Shown here one piece after another: positions 9,203 through 19,889 of a stretch of DNA of 64,000 bases. The notes under the pieces were generated by a model that did not search any database, was not told the origin of the DNA, and worked only from the letters and a program-made list of their open reading frames with translations. How positions within the stretch are numbered: position 1 is the first letter of the stretch; each line of letters opens with the position of its first letter. A program made the position numbers and the translations under genes. Source of the stretch: Bimuria novae-zelandiae CBS 107.79 (Eukaryota; Ascomycota; Dothideomycetes; Pleosporales; Didymosphaeriaceae); NCBI GenBank assembly GCA_010015655.1, contig ML976729.1:324715-388714 (forward strand). Direction: 5' to 3'.

Positions 9203-10316
9203 TGCTGAGCGAGCTAGGGCGGGGACAGTTGGTCACCCTCGGAGCTGGTAGGGTCTATCACTCCTAGTGAGTACTAGCCAACCAACGTGTGAACTCGATC
9301 GAGCTCTCTTCAGAATACTAGACCAAGCATTTGGGAGACTAGGATGTCCCCTCTTAGCCCGGCTGTTCATGAAAGCAGCACCTCAGGGTTGGGGTAAAAA
9401 AATTGTACAATCGAAGGCCATCAAACGTGATGCTAAAGCCCTTAGATCACCACAGTCCCTCCGCATATGTTGAGCATGATGGAATACAGCGGTCGATGTG
9501 TAACACGGTACTCTAGAGCCCGTTAGCTGTTAGTCAACGCGCCTAGAATGAGACGAACCTTGCTGTCGTTAAGCGTTCCAGGTTCGGCAGCGGGTCGTCC
9601 CTTCAACGGAAATTAACCCAGCGTACCGCCTCCAATGTCTGCAAGGCACAGGCCCATGGATCGTGCCCGCTGTCAAACGCCCACGGTGCACGACCTGCAT
9701 ATTCAAAAGGTTCACTGCTAATACGCGGGGAGCCTCGTGTGGAGAAATGCCAAGTGCAGACCATGGGTCGCGAAGTAACCGTTGGCCTTGCGTCACCGGA
9801 CCAGTCACAACATCTCGGAAAACTGATTTCAATAAATATTTAGATTGACCATGCCGAAATGGTACCAATTGGTTCGTTAAATTCGTGAACACATGATGAG
9901 GCCACAAGGCCAACACGTCGTGATCTTTCACTTTTGTCATCAACATAGGATGGAAGATCGTGAATTTGCAGTCTGAAAGGAGATAGCCAACCCGAAAGAT
10001 ATGTCGTCGCTGAAACGCTGCAGTGCCGTCGCTATGCTAGCCTTGCGGAAAGTTCAATGAGAGGAGATGAGAAGTGGATCGAAGATGAAATGCCATGGTT
10101 CCATGTCGTGACTAAGTGGACATGAACCGAAACAGTGCTCGCGCTAAGTACAGACGGACACAGTTCAAGGAATTGAACGCTCGTAAAGTCGTAATGATCA
10201 TATCGTGAAGAATGCAATTCGTAAATATCGTGGTATCGCTGAGCCTGAGCTCTTCAAGTCTTTTTTTGTTGTCATGATGGTATCGTTGCAAAAAGTCAGA
10301 TATATGCATGTGGCGT
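9203..10316. other. Intergenic, nothing recognised
   Basis: Short frames on both strands are mutually overlapping and have no domain or codon bias. No RNA gene, repeat or transposon end was found. Confidence 0.4.
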
Positions 10317-10850
10317 CTAGCAGCGATAGCCTGCTTCGCGGAGACAATAGGTGCATCGCTCGTACGCACGCACGGTACCACGGCCACACATGCAGTTGGA
10401 AATGGAGGACGTGGAGGACTTGCTGGACCTTCGACCGACCGACTCGTGATCCAGACCGTAATCAGAATTGCGGGGGCTGTTTCCGCCGCTTGAGCTGGAG
10501 CTGTCGAACTCGTTGGAAGAGACGGTGCCCCTACGGCCGGTACCAATGGCGACGGGGAGGCCTTGGACGACACCGCCCTGGCCGGGCCGCTGACCTGGAT
10601 ACATGCCGTCGTTCACGGAAAAGTTCCGGCAGATCATGTAGGCCCGTGTGGCAGCAGCGTTCTTAGCGAGCTCGTCCGTCTCGTACTCGACATCGGTAGA
10701 GTATTCCCTGTTGTTCACACGAACGGTGCAGCCGTAGCCCAGGCGGGTGCGATAGGTCTGGAAAAGTGGGTCCGGCCAGTGGCGGCGCTGGCAGAGGCCT
10801 ATGGCAAAATCAGCACTGTGTATCATGGGTATTTGATGATATGCAATCAA
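10317..10850 (-). CDS. Small protein with dsRBD-like core and Cys-rich tail
   Basis: The frame encodes about 177 residues. Residues around 27-80 read PLFQTYRTRLGYGCTVRVNN, then REYSTDVEYETDELAKNAAA and TRAYMICR. This has the alpha-beta-beta-beta-alpha order and the closing AKNAAATRAY helix of a double-stranded-RNA-binding domain. A Gly/Pro and then Ser-rich linker (residues about 85-145) leads to a C-terminal segment with C-x-C and C-x2-C pairs (CMCGRG, CTYC). The assignment rests on pattern, not on a database match. The first exon may lie upstream: TTTTGCCATAG just before the codons for GLCQRRHW would serve as a splice acceptor, in which case the Met at 10850 is not the true start. Confidence 0.45.
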   Translation of the reverse strand: MIAYHQIPMIHSADFAIGLCQRRHWPDPLFQTYRTRLGYGCTVRVNNREYSTDVEYETDELAKNAAATRAYMICRNFSVNDGMYPGQRPGQGGVVQGLPVAIGTGRRGTVSSNEFDSSSSSGGNSPRNSDYGLDHESVGRRSSKSSTSSISNCMCGRGTVRAYERCTYCLREAGYRC

Positions 10851-13800
10851 TCCGGTGTTGATGCACTCCTGCCCATCGTGCCTGCCCCAGCAAGGTGGTA
10901 AACGGTGAGTAAAGGCAGATGGAGTGCAGAACGGACCCCAGAAGGGCTATTCCCGCCATTGGCAAATGAACAACTCATCGTGGGCATCTGCACGGTACCC
11001 ACGATAGCGGTACGAGGGCCCAAGTACAAGGAGACAGTAAGCACCATACCTGTAAGGTACATTATGTAGAACATGGTGTTGACGTGTAGAACGGACAGCA
11101 ATTGGTGCAGAAAAGCGCTTCAATGCAGATTCGTGGATCTCTAGAGAAATTGGATGAAAATAGTCTGGTGAACTGGCACACTCTCGTTGGTGGCGATGTG
11201 GTCAAGGCCGAGAGAGGGATTCGTGGCTCCTGTTGTACGACGACAGATGCGTTCGGGGGCTTGACAACTACCAATGTAAGAAGTGACAGCTGTCTAGTCG
11301 AGGCCAGCGGCTATCGAGAACGAGCGAGAGCAAGGGAGAGTAAGTGGCCTGCAGAGGAGGAATGGGGAAGGGTGGGAACCATAAGTGCAGCAGTGTGGGA
11401 TGAAGTGTAATTTATTGCGATAGCCGAGCGCAGCGGGCATCTCAGGATATGCAACCGCGTCCAGGTCGCCTACCAGTAGGATCCGGAGGCAATTGGACGT
11501 CTGGTAATGAATAATCTGCGGGCTTTGTTGCGGCTCTGTGGGAACGACCCATATTGATGTGTTGGCGTGCATTTTCGCCAGTAAGTGCTGGTTTCCGGAA
11601 TTTTAGCTAGAAAAGACGTTAAACTGTAAAGGACACAGCTTCACCGGTCTTTGCAGAGCGCACATCATCAGGACTCGCCACCCTACTGCAGCAGTAGCGT
11701 GATGAACGGCTGGTGATCGGAAGTGTTGTCGAGGGCCCACTTGTCAAGGCTGTATCGCGACGTTTAGATCGGCAAGTGGATAGCCCTTATCCGGAAGCAT
11801 AACGACTACGTACCAGGACTCTGTCCTCGGCACGGCGCGACAGGAAGGCAATTGATATCAATGCACGCACGCCTCGTACTCGTGGAGCATAGGCCGGCCG
11901 CTAATGCATTGTTGCAAGTGAGGAGAAATGCGAAGCACCGCAACGTCAAATGCTGCAAGCCCTGCCAGTGTTCCGTTGGCCCTGAATGCCATTGCAGGCT
12001 TGGCACGAGATGCTATACAGCATGGCTCCGCTGAAAGGGTCAGAATTGAGATGAACTGGATCAGAAGCCAGGACAAGCCGGCTTGTTCCAGCTGGCAAAA
12101 ATGGGGCACCAAGCTTCTGACGCCATGACACAGAGCGCGCGAGACGCGGCGGAGGACAATGGCAACTGGAGGGGCGTTCTCCACGCCATGGTGACTGCGT
12201 GCAAAGGGCGAGTGGTGGCTTGTGGAGGACAAGCGTAGCACTGTCGGTTGCTTGGGTCTTCCTGGAAGCAGGACAGGGACTTTCCAAGCGGCAGAGATTG
12301 ATTGCTGGAATCGAGGGACGTGGGAGGCGAACGGGGTTTGGTGTTATCATGCATCTTTGACGCATTATGAGTTGGCAAACGCTTGCTGCTCTGGATTGTC
12401 GGGCTATCTGCGCCAGAAACCCAAAGCGGACTGGGCCAAACGGCTGTTAGCTGTCTTGGATGCGAGTGAGCAGCACCCGCCGCTGCGGAGAAAGTGCTGG
12501 CGGGCCTCGAGCGCCTATTGCTCTGTTCGCCGCCATGCACGCCAGCATCGTCGCCATTCCGGATATGCTTGGCGCGACTGGGGCCAGCACAGGCGTTCCT
12601 GAAAACTCGACGGTGGGTCTTTTGGGATGCACGGGATCAGAGATGGAGGGAGTCAGGATCCCGGGTTGTTAGCGGGGTAACGAACGCACATTATCCGCGC
12701 TGGCAAGGCGCGGGCCGGCGCAATATCTGGGGGATATTGCTGAGCTGAACTGAGCAGAGCAGAGCAGAGCAGAGGCGCGGTTGCGAGTCGCGAGACGGTA
12801 GACATGCAGATTTGCGGTTGATCAAGACGCCCGGCGATCGACGGGCGACAGACAGCGGCAGCAGCTAATTTCTTGGACAGATACAGTTCAGGAAACAGAT
12901 GAGGGCGAGTGCACAGGGCGCGGATGCAGACAGCAGACAGGTTGCAGTGGAGCGCGCGCGGCAGGTGAAGGGAGTAGAGTGGCGGTACCAGGATGACTGA
13001 CACTGGGTCCACGGCGCCTGGCATCTCGGTCCACGGTGCTTGGGAGAGCAGGCACGCTCGTCCAGGGACGTACCTGCTACATGCGCGGGAGAGGAAGTTA
13101 CGCGCGGGGCAGCGTGAATTCAATGAATTGCATGTCTGCAGTCCATCCACCGGCAAGATGCCGGTGTGGGGCGATTGGCAGCAGCAAGGCCTCCATCCTT
13201 CAGCGCACCGCACAGCCGTGTCACGGGCGGATAGACATCTGGCGGATACGAAACCTCACAAAGACACCAGCCGGCCGCCTGCGCAATCTGCGACGCTCGG
13301 TCTGGCTCTGGTCTGATGGATGAGAAAGGGCGGTGAGCAGGACGCGGCGTGGCAGCACTGGGTCCAACGGCCCCTCTTGACGTGCATGAGTCGTGAATAG
13401 AATATCAATAGATCAGATCGATGAGAGGCCTCCGCTGGGAGGAAGGCTGTCCTCTGGAAAACTTCAATCGTCGCCATCTGAGAAGGCTGCTGAGGGGTTC
13501 GCTCGAGTGCAAAGGTGTCGTCGACGCGTTCGAATCGGCCTGCTTCCGGCTGCTGACCCACCGGTTCATTCGCGCAATGGCGATGCTCCAACCACGAGCG
13601 CCTCCAGCCTTGTGAGACGTGCTGCGGCAGCGCAAGGGTGTGGAGGGCCGGAGCGCTCCCGCTTGAAGGGCTCAGTGGTGCCGTGTGGGTGTGTTACATT
13701 TGCACGCACGCAACTTGCCACGGGCCGGCCGAGCCACACAGCACGAGCGCAGCACAGTGCATCGTCCAGTTGTCGTGAGCGCATTACCAAGCGTACGACA

Positions 13801-14410
13801 AGCACGGCATTTGTCCTCCACGCTGCGTGTGCGAGGACAGCAGCCTGGATGGCGAGACTCGAAGCTGGTAGCGCGTGGGACGAAAGTCGGGTGTTCTGCA
13901 ACGACGACATGGCTTGCACCACCACGGCTGAGTTTATATAGTAGAAGTACCGTTTCTTGTGCGACTCGACGCTCTCGTGTCGAGCCAAAGGCAACCTGCG
14001 ACGTTTAAGATGAAAATCTAACATGGAGTCCATTTGTTCTTTCTCTCCATGGAACTGTTCAATCGTACCATCTCAGTATCATACACCTTCCAGCCTCATA
14101 TTCTGCTCTGCTAACACAATATCTACTACACCCACACAAAAATCATTCCAAGACTAATCAAAGCCCCAACACTGCCCTTCCGAACTCTGCCTGCCTCCCC
14201 ATCCCTGGCTCTCCTCACCCTTCTCCGAAGCCACCTCTACCACCACAAATATGTCTCTCATCTGCTTGCATCCCTACCCTTCTGCTCACCACACATCTTA
14301 CACCGATAACTCCTATCCATCCAATCACTCTAGCCAACCCAAATCACGCCCACCCAATCCTCCAATCCTCCAATCCTCCAATATCGACGCTCACCTAAGA
14401 AGCCCACAAG
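10851..14410. other. Long intergenic region
   Basis: About 3.5 kb, GC-rich from 11.8 to 13.9 kb. Several overlapping frames exist on both strands, but none has a domain, consistent introns or codon bias. A short GAGCA-type microsatellite lies at 12745-12772. AATCCTCC repeats lie at 14356-14382, just before the Dabb gene. No RNA gene was recognised. It may contain long untranslated leaders. Confidence 0.4.
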
Positions 14411-14972
14411 ATGCCCGCCATCATCCGCCTAACCCTCTTCAAAATCCCCGATCCGGACCTCGTCCAGCAAGCGGTGCAGAAATACACGACGCTGAATCAG
14501 GTCGCTCTCAAAGTATGCTCCTTCTTCTCCCAATTATCATCATTGATGGAAGCCCTTGCCTCCCTCTCCCTCCAGCGAGGTGTTCTATGTAGTAGGACTT
14601 CAAACTATTCTGTTCTGCAAGTACCCACACACACCAGCGCGTGACGCGGCTAAACTTTACCTCTTCCGCGCTTACCGCGCTTCCTTCCTCCTCCAGCCAT
14701 ACTTCACCATACCCCCCTTCACCCTCCCTCCTCCGCCTCCCTCAACTAACCTTCCCCAGGACGGCAAACCCTACATCCAGATCTCGGCCGGCCACACCAC
14801 GCACGCCGATCCGCGCAGCAAAGGGTACACCTTCGTCGCGCGCACCGTTTTTCTGAGTAAAGAGGATATGAACTACTACGACACCGAGGATGAGGCACAC
14901 GCGGAGATTAAAGCGATGTTGAAGGGGAAGCTGGAGGAGGGGCCGCCGTTGGTAATTATCATGGGTGGATAA
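14411..14972 (+). CDS. Stress-responsive A/B-barrel (Dabb) domain protein
   Basis: Model: join(14411..14512, 14760..14972), 104 residues. Exon 1 gives MPAIIRLTLFKIPDPD, the first strand and the helix start of a Dabb domain. Exon 2 gives DGKPYIQISAG, then DPRSKGYTFVARTVFLSKED and MNYYDTEDEAHAEIKAM. This is the typical middle and C-terminal pattern, including the central YTF strand and the YYDTE-x-H-x2-IK helix. The single intron has GTATGC and CCCCAG ends and is phase 0; at 247 bp it is long for this locus. Fungal Dabb proteins of about 100 residues form dimeric barrels; their substrates are mostly unknown. The gene converges on the farnesyltransferase gene, with 111 bp between stop codons. 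Confidence 0.75.
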
Positions 14973-15083
14973 ACCTCTCTTCTAGAGAAGAATCCAAAAA
15001 TCCACTTTGTAGTCGAAGATATATGATATAGCAGTCCACGGCGTTGCTCACTACCCAAGATATATAAAACTCACCCCTTTACT

Positions 15084-16695
15084 TTAAACAGTAGGCGGAC
15101 TCTCAGACAGACTCTGCGACCTAAACACGACCTCACTCTTCCCCTCAAAATACTCCCTACACGCATGTGCTGCCTCAAACGGTACGACGAAAATCGGATG
15201 CACCTCACCCACCACATCGCCCTCCCCCCAAACCCCACCCTCATACCTCCCCCTCGTCGTCCAGCGATACGCCGCACACAACCCGCCCACCTCCTTCTCC
15301 TCATCATACTCATAAACATGCTGCGCAGCGCTCAACCCAGCGAGATTGTAGCACGTATGATACGCATCCGGCCGCTTCCCTGGCTTATCCACGAGCCCGC
15401 CCCTCGCGAACTGCGCCGCAGACAAGATATACCTTGCCAGCGCGTCGCGGTTCCATAGCGTTTTGACCGCGGCGGGTGAGGTCACGGCGGCGGCGACGAG
15501 CGCCCAGCACCCGCCGACCCAGTGCGAGTAGCACCCGTCGACGAGCTTGTTCGTGCGCCCGTTGTACCCGCCCTCCGGCGCACACTGGCGCGCCGAGAGC
15601 CAGTGGATCAGCGCGGGCATGTCGAGGTACTTATTCAGTGTCTCCTTCGGGGGCCCGAGAATCGTGAGGGCACCCAGACCGCAAAACGCATACGCACCGT
15701 GGGCTTCGTTCCCAGGCGCGGCGCTGATGCCGCCGTCGAAGGCCTGGCATTTACCAACCCATTCTCCGAGGTTGTCGACGAAGCTGGTGAGGCCTTGCTG
15801 TCGTGCTGGGGCGTCTTCGGGGAGTTCCAGGGGGAGGTTGAGTAGGGAGAGGACGACGGAGGCGCAGTACGCGCCGCGGATGTCTTCTTCGCCACCCGAC
15901 GTCATGTTGAACCCGCCGTCTGTTTGCTTGAGTTGGCCCAGGAAGTGCCAGAGGGCTTTGCGGTTGATAGATTCGTAGGCGTCCTTTCCGCCGACCATGA
16001 CAATGGAGAGGACGGCGGCGTAGGTCGCAGCTAGGTGCGGGAGGTGGCCGAAGTTGCCGCCGTAGCCGCCGGCTGGGTACTGTGCTAGGGAGAAGGTGTG
16101 GATGACTCTGATGAAGGTCAGACGAGAATGGGAAGGCCAAACTGAGGAAAAGAAATGCAAGTAAGGAAATTGATGGATCCTACCTTTCACGGAATTCTGA
16201 AATGTCGTAACCCAACGCGCTGAGGCCCTGCAAGCTCCAGTAGACAATCCACGGTCGAGAAGCGTCCATCATTTCAAAGGGTGATGGGTAGTCTCCCAAT
16301 GCCTTCTTGAGAAACTTGACATGGAGTTGTTTCTGGAGCTCTGGAATCCCAAAGCTGTTTAATGGGAAGTTGTTGGGGTTGCCTTCCAAGAACGGCAGCA
16401 CCTGTTCGAGCGTTTCATTCTGAACCTTGGATGACTCCGTCTCCAGTTTGTCTGTGATGGGGATCTTGACGCTCTCGAGGTACGCCATGTTCGCCAGCTG
16501 TTCCTTGGTTAGGGTCTCTACGTCTTCGTATTCTTCCTCCTCTTCTGAATCGGATAGCTCTTCAATGCGGGACGTTGTATCGTCCAAGATCTCCTCGAGG
16601 CGTGATGATGGCGAGGGTGACTGAGATGGCTCGGGGCGTGAGGACGCCATTTTCTTTACTTTACGTTTCCCCCTTGCGTTCACCAGAACTGGCAT
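15084..16695 (-). CDS. RAM1: Protein farnesyltransferase subunit beta
   Basis: Model: complement(join(15084..16107, 16184..16695)), 511 residues, one 76-bp intron (GTAGGA...TCATCAG, phase 2). The protein is the zinc-bearing catalytic subunit that, with the alpha subunit, attaches farnesyl to the Cys of CaaX proteins such as Ras and a-factor-type pheromones. It shows the repeated helix-pair pattern with GGF/GGY turns (GGYGGNFGH, DGGFNM, FDGGISAAPGNEAHGAYAFC, EGGYNGRTNKLVDGCYSHW). The three expected zinc ligands are present: Asp361 and Cys363 in DGCYSHW, and His421 in DAYHTCYNLAGLS. An acidic, low-complexity N-terminal extension (residues 1-60) precedes the conserved part. A second Met at residue 16 is an alternative start. 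The RAM1 symbol is given by homology to the yeast subunit. Confidence 0.92.
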
Positions 16696-17047
16696 CTGAT
16701 TAGGAAGGGGACAAAGGTTGGTCGCGAGGATCTGTTAGTATTGTTCACACTCGGCTACCGGAACGAGAAGCTCATGGCGCACTTTTCAGCCCCGCGTCGT
16801 TTCGAACTACGGCGAGTGCAATATTATCACAAGGCGGTATATTGTGAAGGGCAAAAAATGCAAAAATATGGCATGGCACGGTCGAGTGATGTGATGTGAT
16901 GTTTTTGTTCGAATTAGGAAGTAGCGGCTTGGCGGGCCGAGGCTCGTTTGGCAGTTACACACATCTCAGATATTCCCGCCAACGCTGCCACACAGCGGCC
17001 ATGAGCCTTTGTGATTGTTGTATATGCTACTGGCACCGTAGATATGC
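16696..17047. other. Intergenic between farnesyltransferase and cupin genes
   Basis: Upstream region of the farnesyltransferase gene and 3' region of the cupin gene. GATGTGATGTGATG occurs near 16890. Nothing else is recognised. Confidence 0.4.
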
Positions 17048-17602
17048 CTACTCCGACGGCTTTACCCCCGGCATCTCGTCCAGCTCCTCGCCCAGCTTCC
17101 TGCCCGCAATGACCAGCGGCTTGCTGTCGACCAGCACGAATAGCATACGACAGTATTTCTTCGGGTCTCTGTTGATCCACTGGTGCATCGTGCCGCGCTG
17201 GATTGCAACGTCGCCCACCTTCATCGTGCGCTGCTCGCCGCTGTCCAGCAGTAGATCGACCTGCCCTTCCAGCACGATGCCGTAGTCCAAGCTCACGGTG
17301 CGATGCATGGTACATTCCATGCTCGGCGGGATGTCCACGTGGCGCAGGACGTTACCGCCGGAGATGGAAAGGCCCGGCGGGTTCTTCAAATAGCCGCTGT
17401 ACACGTCCAGGTCCTCGTCGTTCTCCATGCTGATGGGCACGCCCTTGGTCGTGTAGTCGAGCCCGAATGCGATGCCGTCGGGCATGGTCAGCATATCCGT
17501 TTCCTCGCCGAATCGTCCCTCGAAAACCGCCTTGCCATCGTGTCTGTGCGTCGTGATGAATCGCTTGGGAGGAGTGAGCTTTTCGAATTGCTTCGTAGAC
17601 AT
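17048..17602 (-). CDS. Cupin-domain protein, 184 residues
   Basis: A single-exon gene. The C-terminal half is a cupin_2 beta-barrel: CTMHRTVSLDYGIVLEG (first motif region), GQVDLLLDSGEQRTMKVGD, then VAIQRGTMHQWIN (second motif with the closing His). The metal-binding set is partial: one His is visible in MHRT and one in MHQW, while the usual paired HxH is absent, so catalysis cannot be assumed. The N-terminal half (TTHRHDGKAVFEGRFGEE) is typical of fungal stand-alone cupins of this length. No signal peptide, so probably cytosolic. The start at 17602 follows a plausible untranslated region and needs no intron. Confidence 0.8.
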   Translation of the reverse strand: MSTKQFEKLTPPKRFITTHRHDGKAVFEGRFGEETDMLTMPDGIAFGLDYTTKGVPISMENDEDLDVYSGYLKNPPGLSISGGNVLRHVDIPPSMECTMHRTVSLDYGIVLEGQVDLLLDSGEQRTMKVGDVAIQRGTMHQWINRDPKKYCRMLFVLVDSKPLVIAGRKLGEELDEMPGVKPSE

Positions 17603-18334
17603 CGTTCGGGCTGAGAGCTTCGTGTGCTAGGTTTGTTGGGATGAAGGTTTCGAGACTCAAGGGATATTTCGGAAGGGCACGGATATGCTGATACTGGGTA
17701 AGTGGCACTGATCTCTGCAGCTTATGCTCCAGTGCAGCGCTTTATGACAGCCATTGCTCGACCCGACGCTGTGTATCCAGCTCACTCCGCAAGGGTGGAG
17801 CCGAAGCCCGAGACCCGACTTCGCAGACCGTCGCCTTAGGCATCTTGTCGTCTTTACTGGCAACGTCACATGTGGGAGCTTCCAAAACAGCATCGATTAT
17901 ACCTGTTCAAGATACCCATCCGCGGCCGTTCCCATGACTGCAATTGCGATATTTCCTAGACGCAGGCCAGTCACCGTTATCCGTCGGAATGTCGCTCCAT
18001 ACCCCGCGCCAACCAACAAGCAGCCCTAGAGGGCAATATTAAGCACGCGAGCAGATCCTTTATCACAATACAGGCAGCGAATGACGTCGGTACATAGCGA
18101 GCAAGTGACCTCAAAGTCATCTTGAGTTTTATTTCTCAAGTCTTCTCTCCCAACCTTAGTACCTTAGTCTATCTTCTGGTCGCTTCACTGCGAATTATTC
18201 CAACCAAACACAAACGTCTCAACTTTGTATAGACACAAAGGGTTGTGACGTCAGTAACAATCTACTACAACATAATTCACACGTCGAAGAGCTTAGAAGT
18301 CGTAGGGCCCAGCAAGCTCGCAACAACGTCGGCC
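17603..18334. other. Divergent intergenic region, cupin and MFS transporter
   Basis: About 730 bp lie between the start codons of a minus-strand cupin gene and a plus-strand transporter gene, so both promoters must be here. TGACGTCAGTAAC at 18246-18258 contains a perfect CRE/ATF-type palindrome (TGACGTCA), 80 bp before the transporter start. No other element is clear. Confidence 0.45.
18246..18253. promoter_or_regulatory. CRE/ATF-like palindrome upstream of the MFS gene
   Basis: GTGACGTCAGTAAC contains TGACGTCA, the palindrome recognised by fungal bZIP factors of the ATF/CREB class. It sits about 80 bp before the MFS start codon, within the divergent promoter region. Function is inferred from the motif alone. 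Confidence 0.4.
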
Positions 18335-19889
18335 ATGGCACAAGTACAACAAGAAGTGGAGCTATCAAGCATCCAATCCAGAACTGGCCCTTCGTCCGCA
18401 GCAGATCGCGACGTAACCTGGCACGATGAACTAGCAACAGACACAGAGATCGAACAAGCTGGCCTACCGCCGACCGATACTGGTCGCGGCGCATGGCTGG
18501 TATTGGCCGGTTGCTCCCTAATCCAGGTACCAGTCTGGGGTACATGAGGTCTAACTCTATAGGGACAATAACACCAAGCTCACAAAAACCACAGGCTTCT
18601 CTTCCGCATTCGGTGTCTTCCAAGAGTACTACTCCAGCCATGGTGACGAATTAAAAGGCGGAGTAGGCAATGTGGCTACGGTTGGGACGACTGTCAGCGT
18701 ACGCTCTCTCACGGACACTGTCCTCTGCATCCGGGTATTGGAACGGCAATACTAACCGTGCTAGGGCGTGATGTATCTCATGTCCCCCTTCACCTTCTTT
18801 CTCCTAACCCGCTGGCCGCGCCTCCGCCGCTGGTTCGGTCCCATCGGGCTGGTCCTTGCCTTCATCGGCTTTTTGGCCTCCAGCTTTGCGACCACAGTGG
18901 GGCAGCTCATCCTGACGCAAGGCGTTGTCAGTGCTCTGGGATGCGGACTGCTATTCACCCCTACGACACTGTATCTGGACGAGTGGTTTGTGAAGCGTAA
19001 GGGGCTGGCGTATGGAATCATGTGGGCAGGCAAGAGCGCAACCGGCGTCGGCCTCCCCTTCGCCATAAACGCCTCACTTCGCCGTTTTAGCCCAGGCACT
19101 ACATTGCAAGCCTGGTCGGTTGCCACGGTACGCCTGACTCACCCTGCCATCCCTGCCAGCCTGATTCTCTCACAAACCTATGTACCAAATCGCTAAAAAC
19201 ACTAGGTCCTCCTCTCCGCGCCCCTCCTTTACCTCCTCAAGCCCCGCATCCCCCTCTCCCGCACCGCCACCACCCGCCGCATCTCCACCACCTTCCTCGC
19301 CCTCCCCGCCTTCTGGGCCCTCATGCTCGGCAACCTCCTCCAGTCCCTCGGCTACTTCCTACCCTACGCCTACATCTCCTCATACACCACACACACGCTA
19401 CACTTCTCTCCTACCATCGGCACCCTCGTCCTCGCCCTCATCAACGCGACCAGCATTCCCGGCGGCATCCTCATCGGCTCCCTCGGCGACCACGCCGGCG
19501 TGGCCCCCACTATCCTCGTCTCGACTCTCGGGTCTGCCCTCGCTGTCTTCCTCTTCTGGGGCTTCGCGAGTAAGGTCGCGCTGGTCGCGGTGTTTGCACT
19601 AACGTATGGGTTCTTCGCAGGCGGGTTTTCAAGTACGTGGAGTGGGGTTTTGGTCGAGCTGAAGAGGCAGAGTCCCGCGATGGATACGGGGTTTTTGTTT
19701 GGGTTGCTCGCGGGTGGTAGGGGCATAGGGAATGTGGTTAGTGGGCCGGTTAGTGCGGCGCTTGTGAGGGGGACGGGAGGGTGGTGGTTTGGTGGGGAGT
19801 TTGGGGGTATCATTGTGTTTACGGGGGTTACGGCTGTTTTGGGTGGGACGGGGGCGCTGGGGAGGGTGTTTAAGGGGTGTGCGAGTTAG
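18335..19889 (+). CDS. MFS transporter, monocarboxylate-permease type
   Basis: Model: join(18335..18539, 18595..18698, 18765..19127, 19206..19889), 451 residues. All three introns (55, 66 and 78 bp) have GT...AG ends and keep the frame. After a 50-residue polar N-terminus come hydrophobic segments in the order expected for a 12-helix major facilitator. TM1 is in GRGAWLVLAGCSLIQVPVWG, followed by FGVFQEYY, a hallmark of the fungal MCT-like subgroup. Later come LILTQGVVSALGCGLLFTPT and YLDEWFVKRKGLAYGIMWAG, the latter carrying the R-K-G-L-A turn between TM4 and TM5. The C-terminal half includes PGGILIGSLGDHAG. Family members move monocarboxylates, riboflavin or related compounds across the plasma membrane. 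The substrate here cannot be read from sequence. Confidence 0.85.

Noticed and set aside
12061..13941. Several 100-190-codon frames on both strands in GC-rich DNA
   Set aside because: They overlap on all strands and have Ala/Arg/Ser composition expected of random GC-rich sequence; no domains or splice structure.
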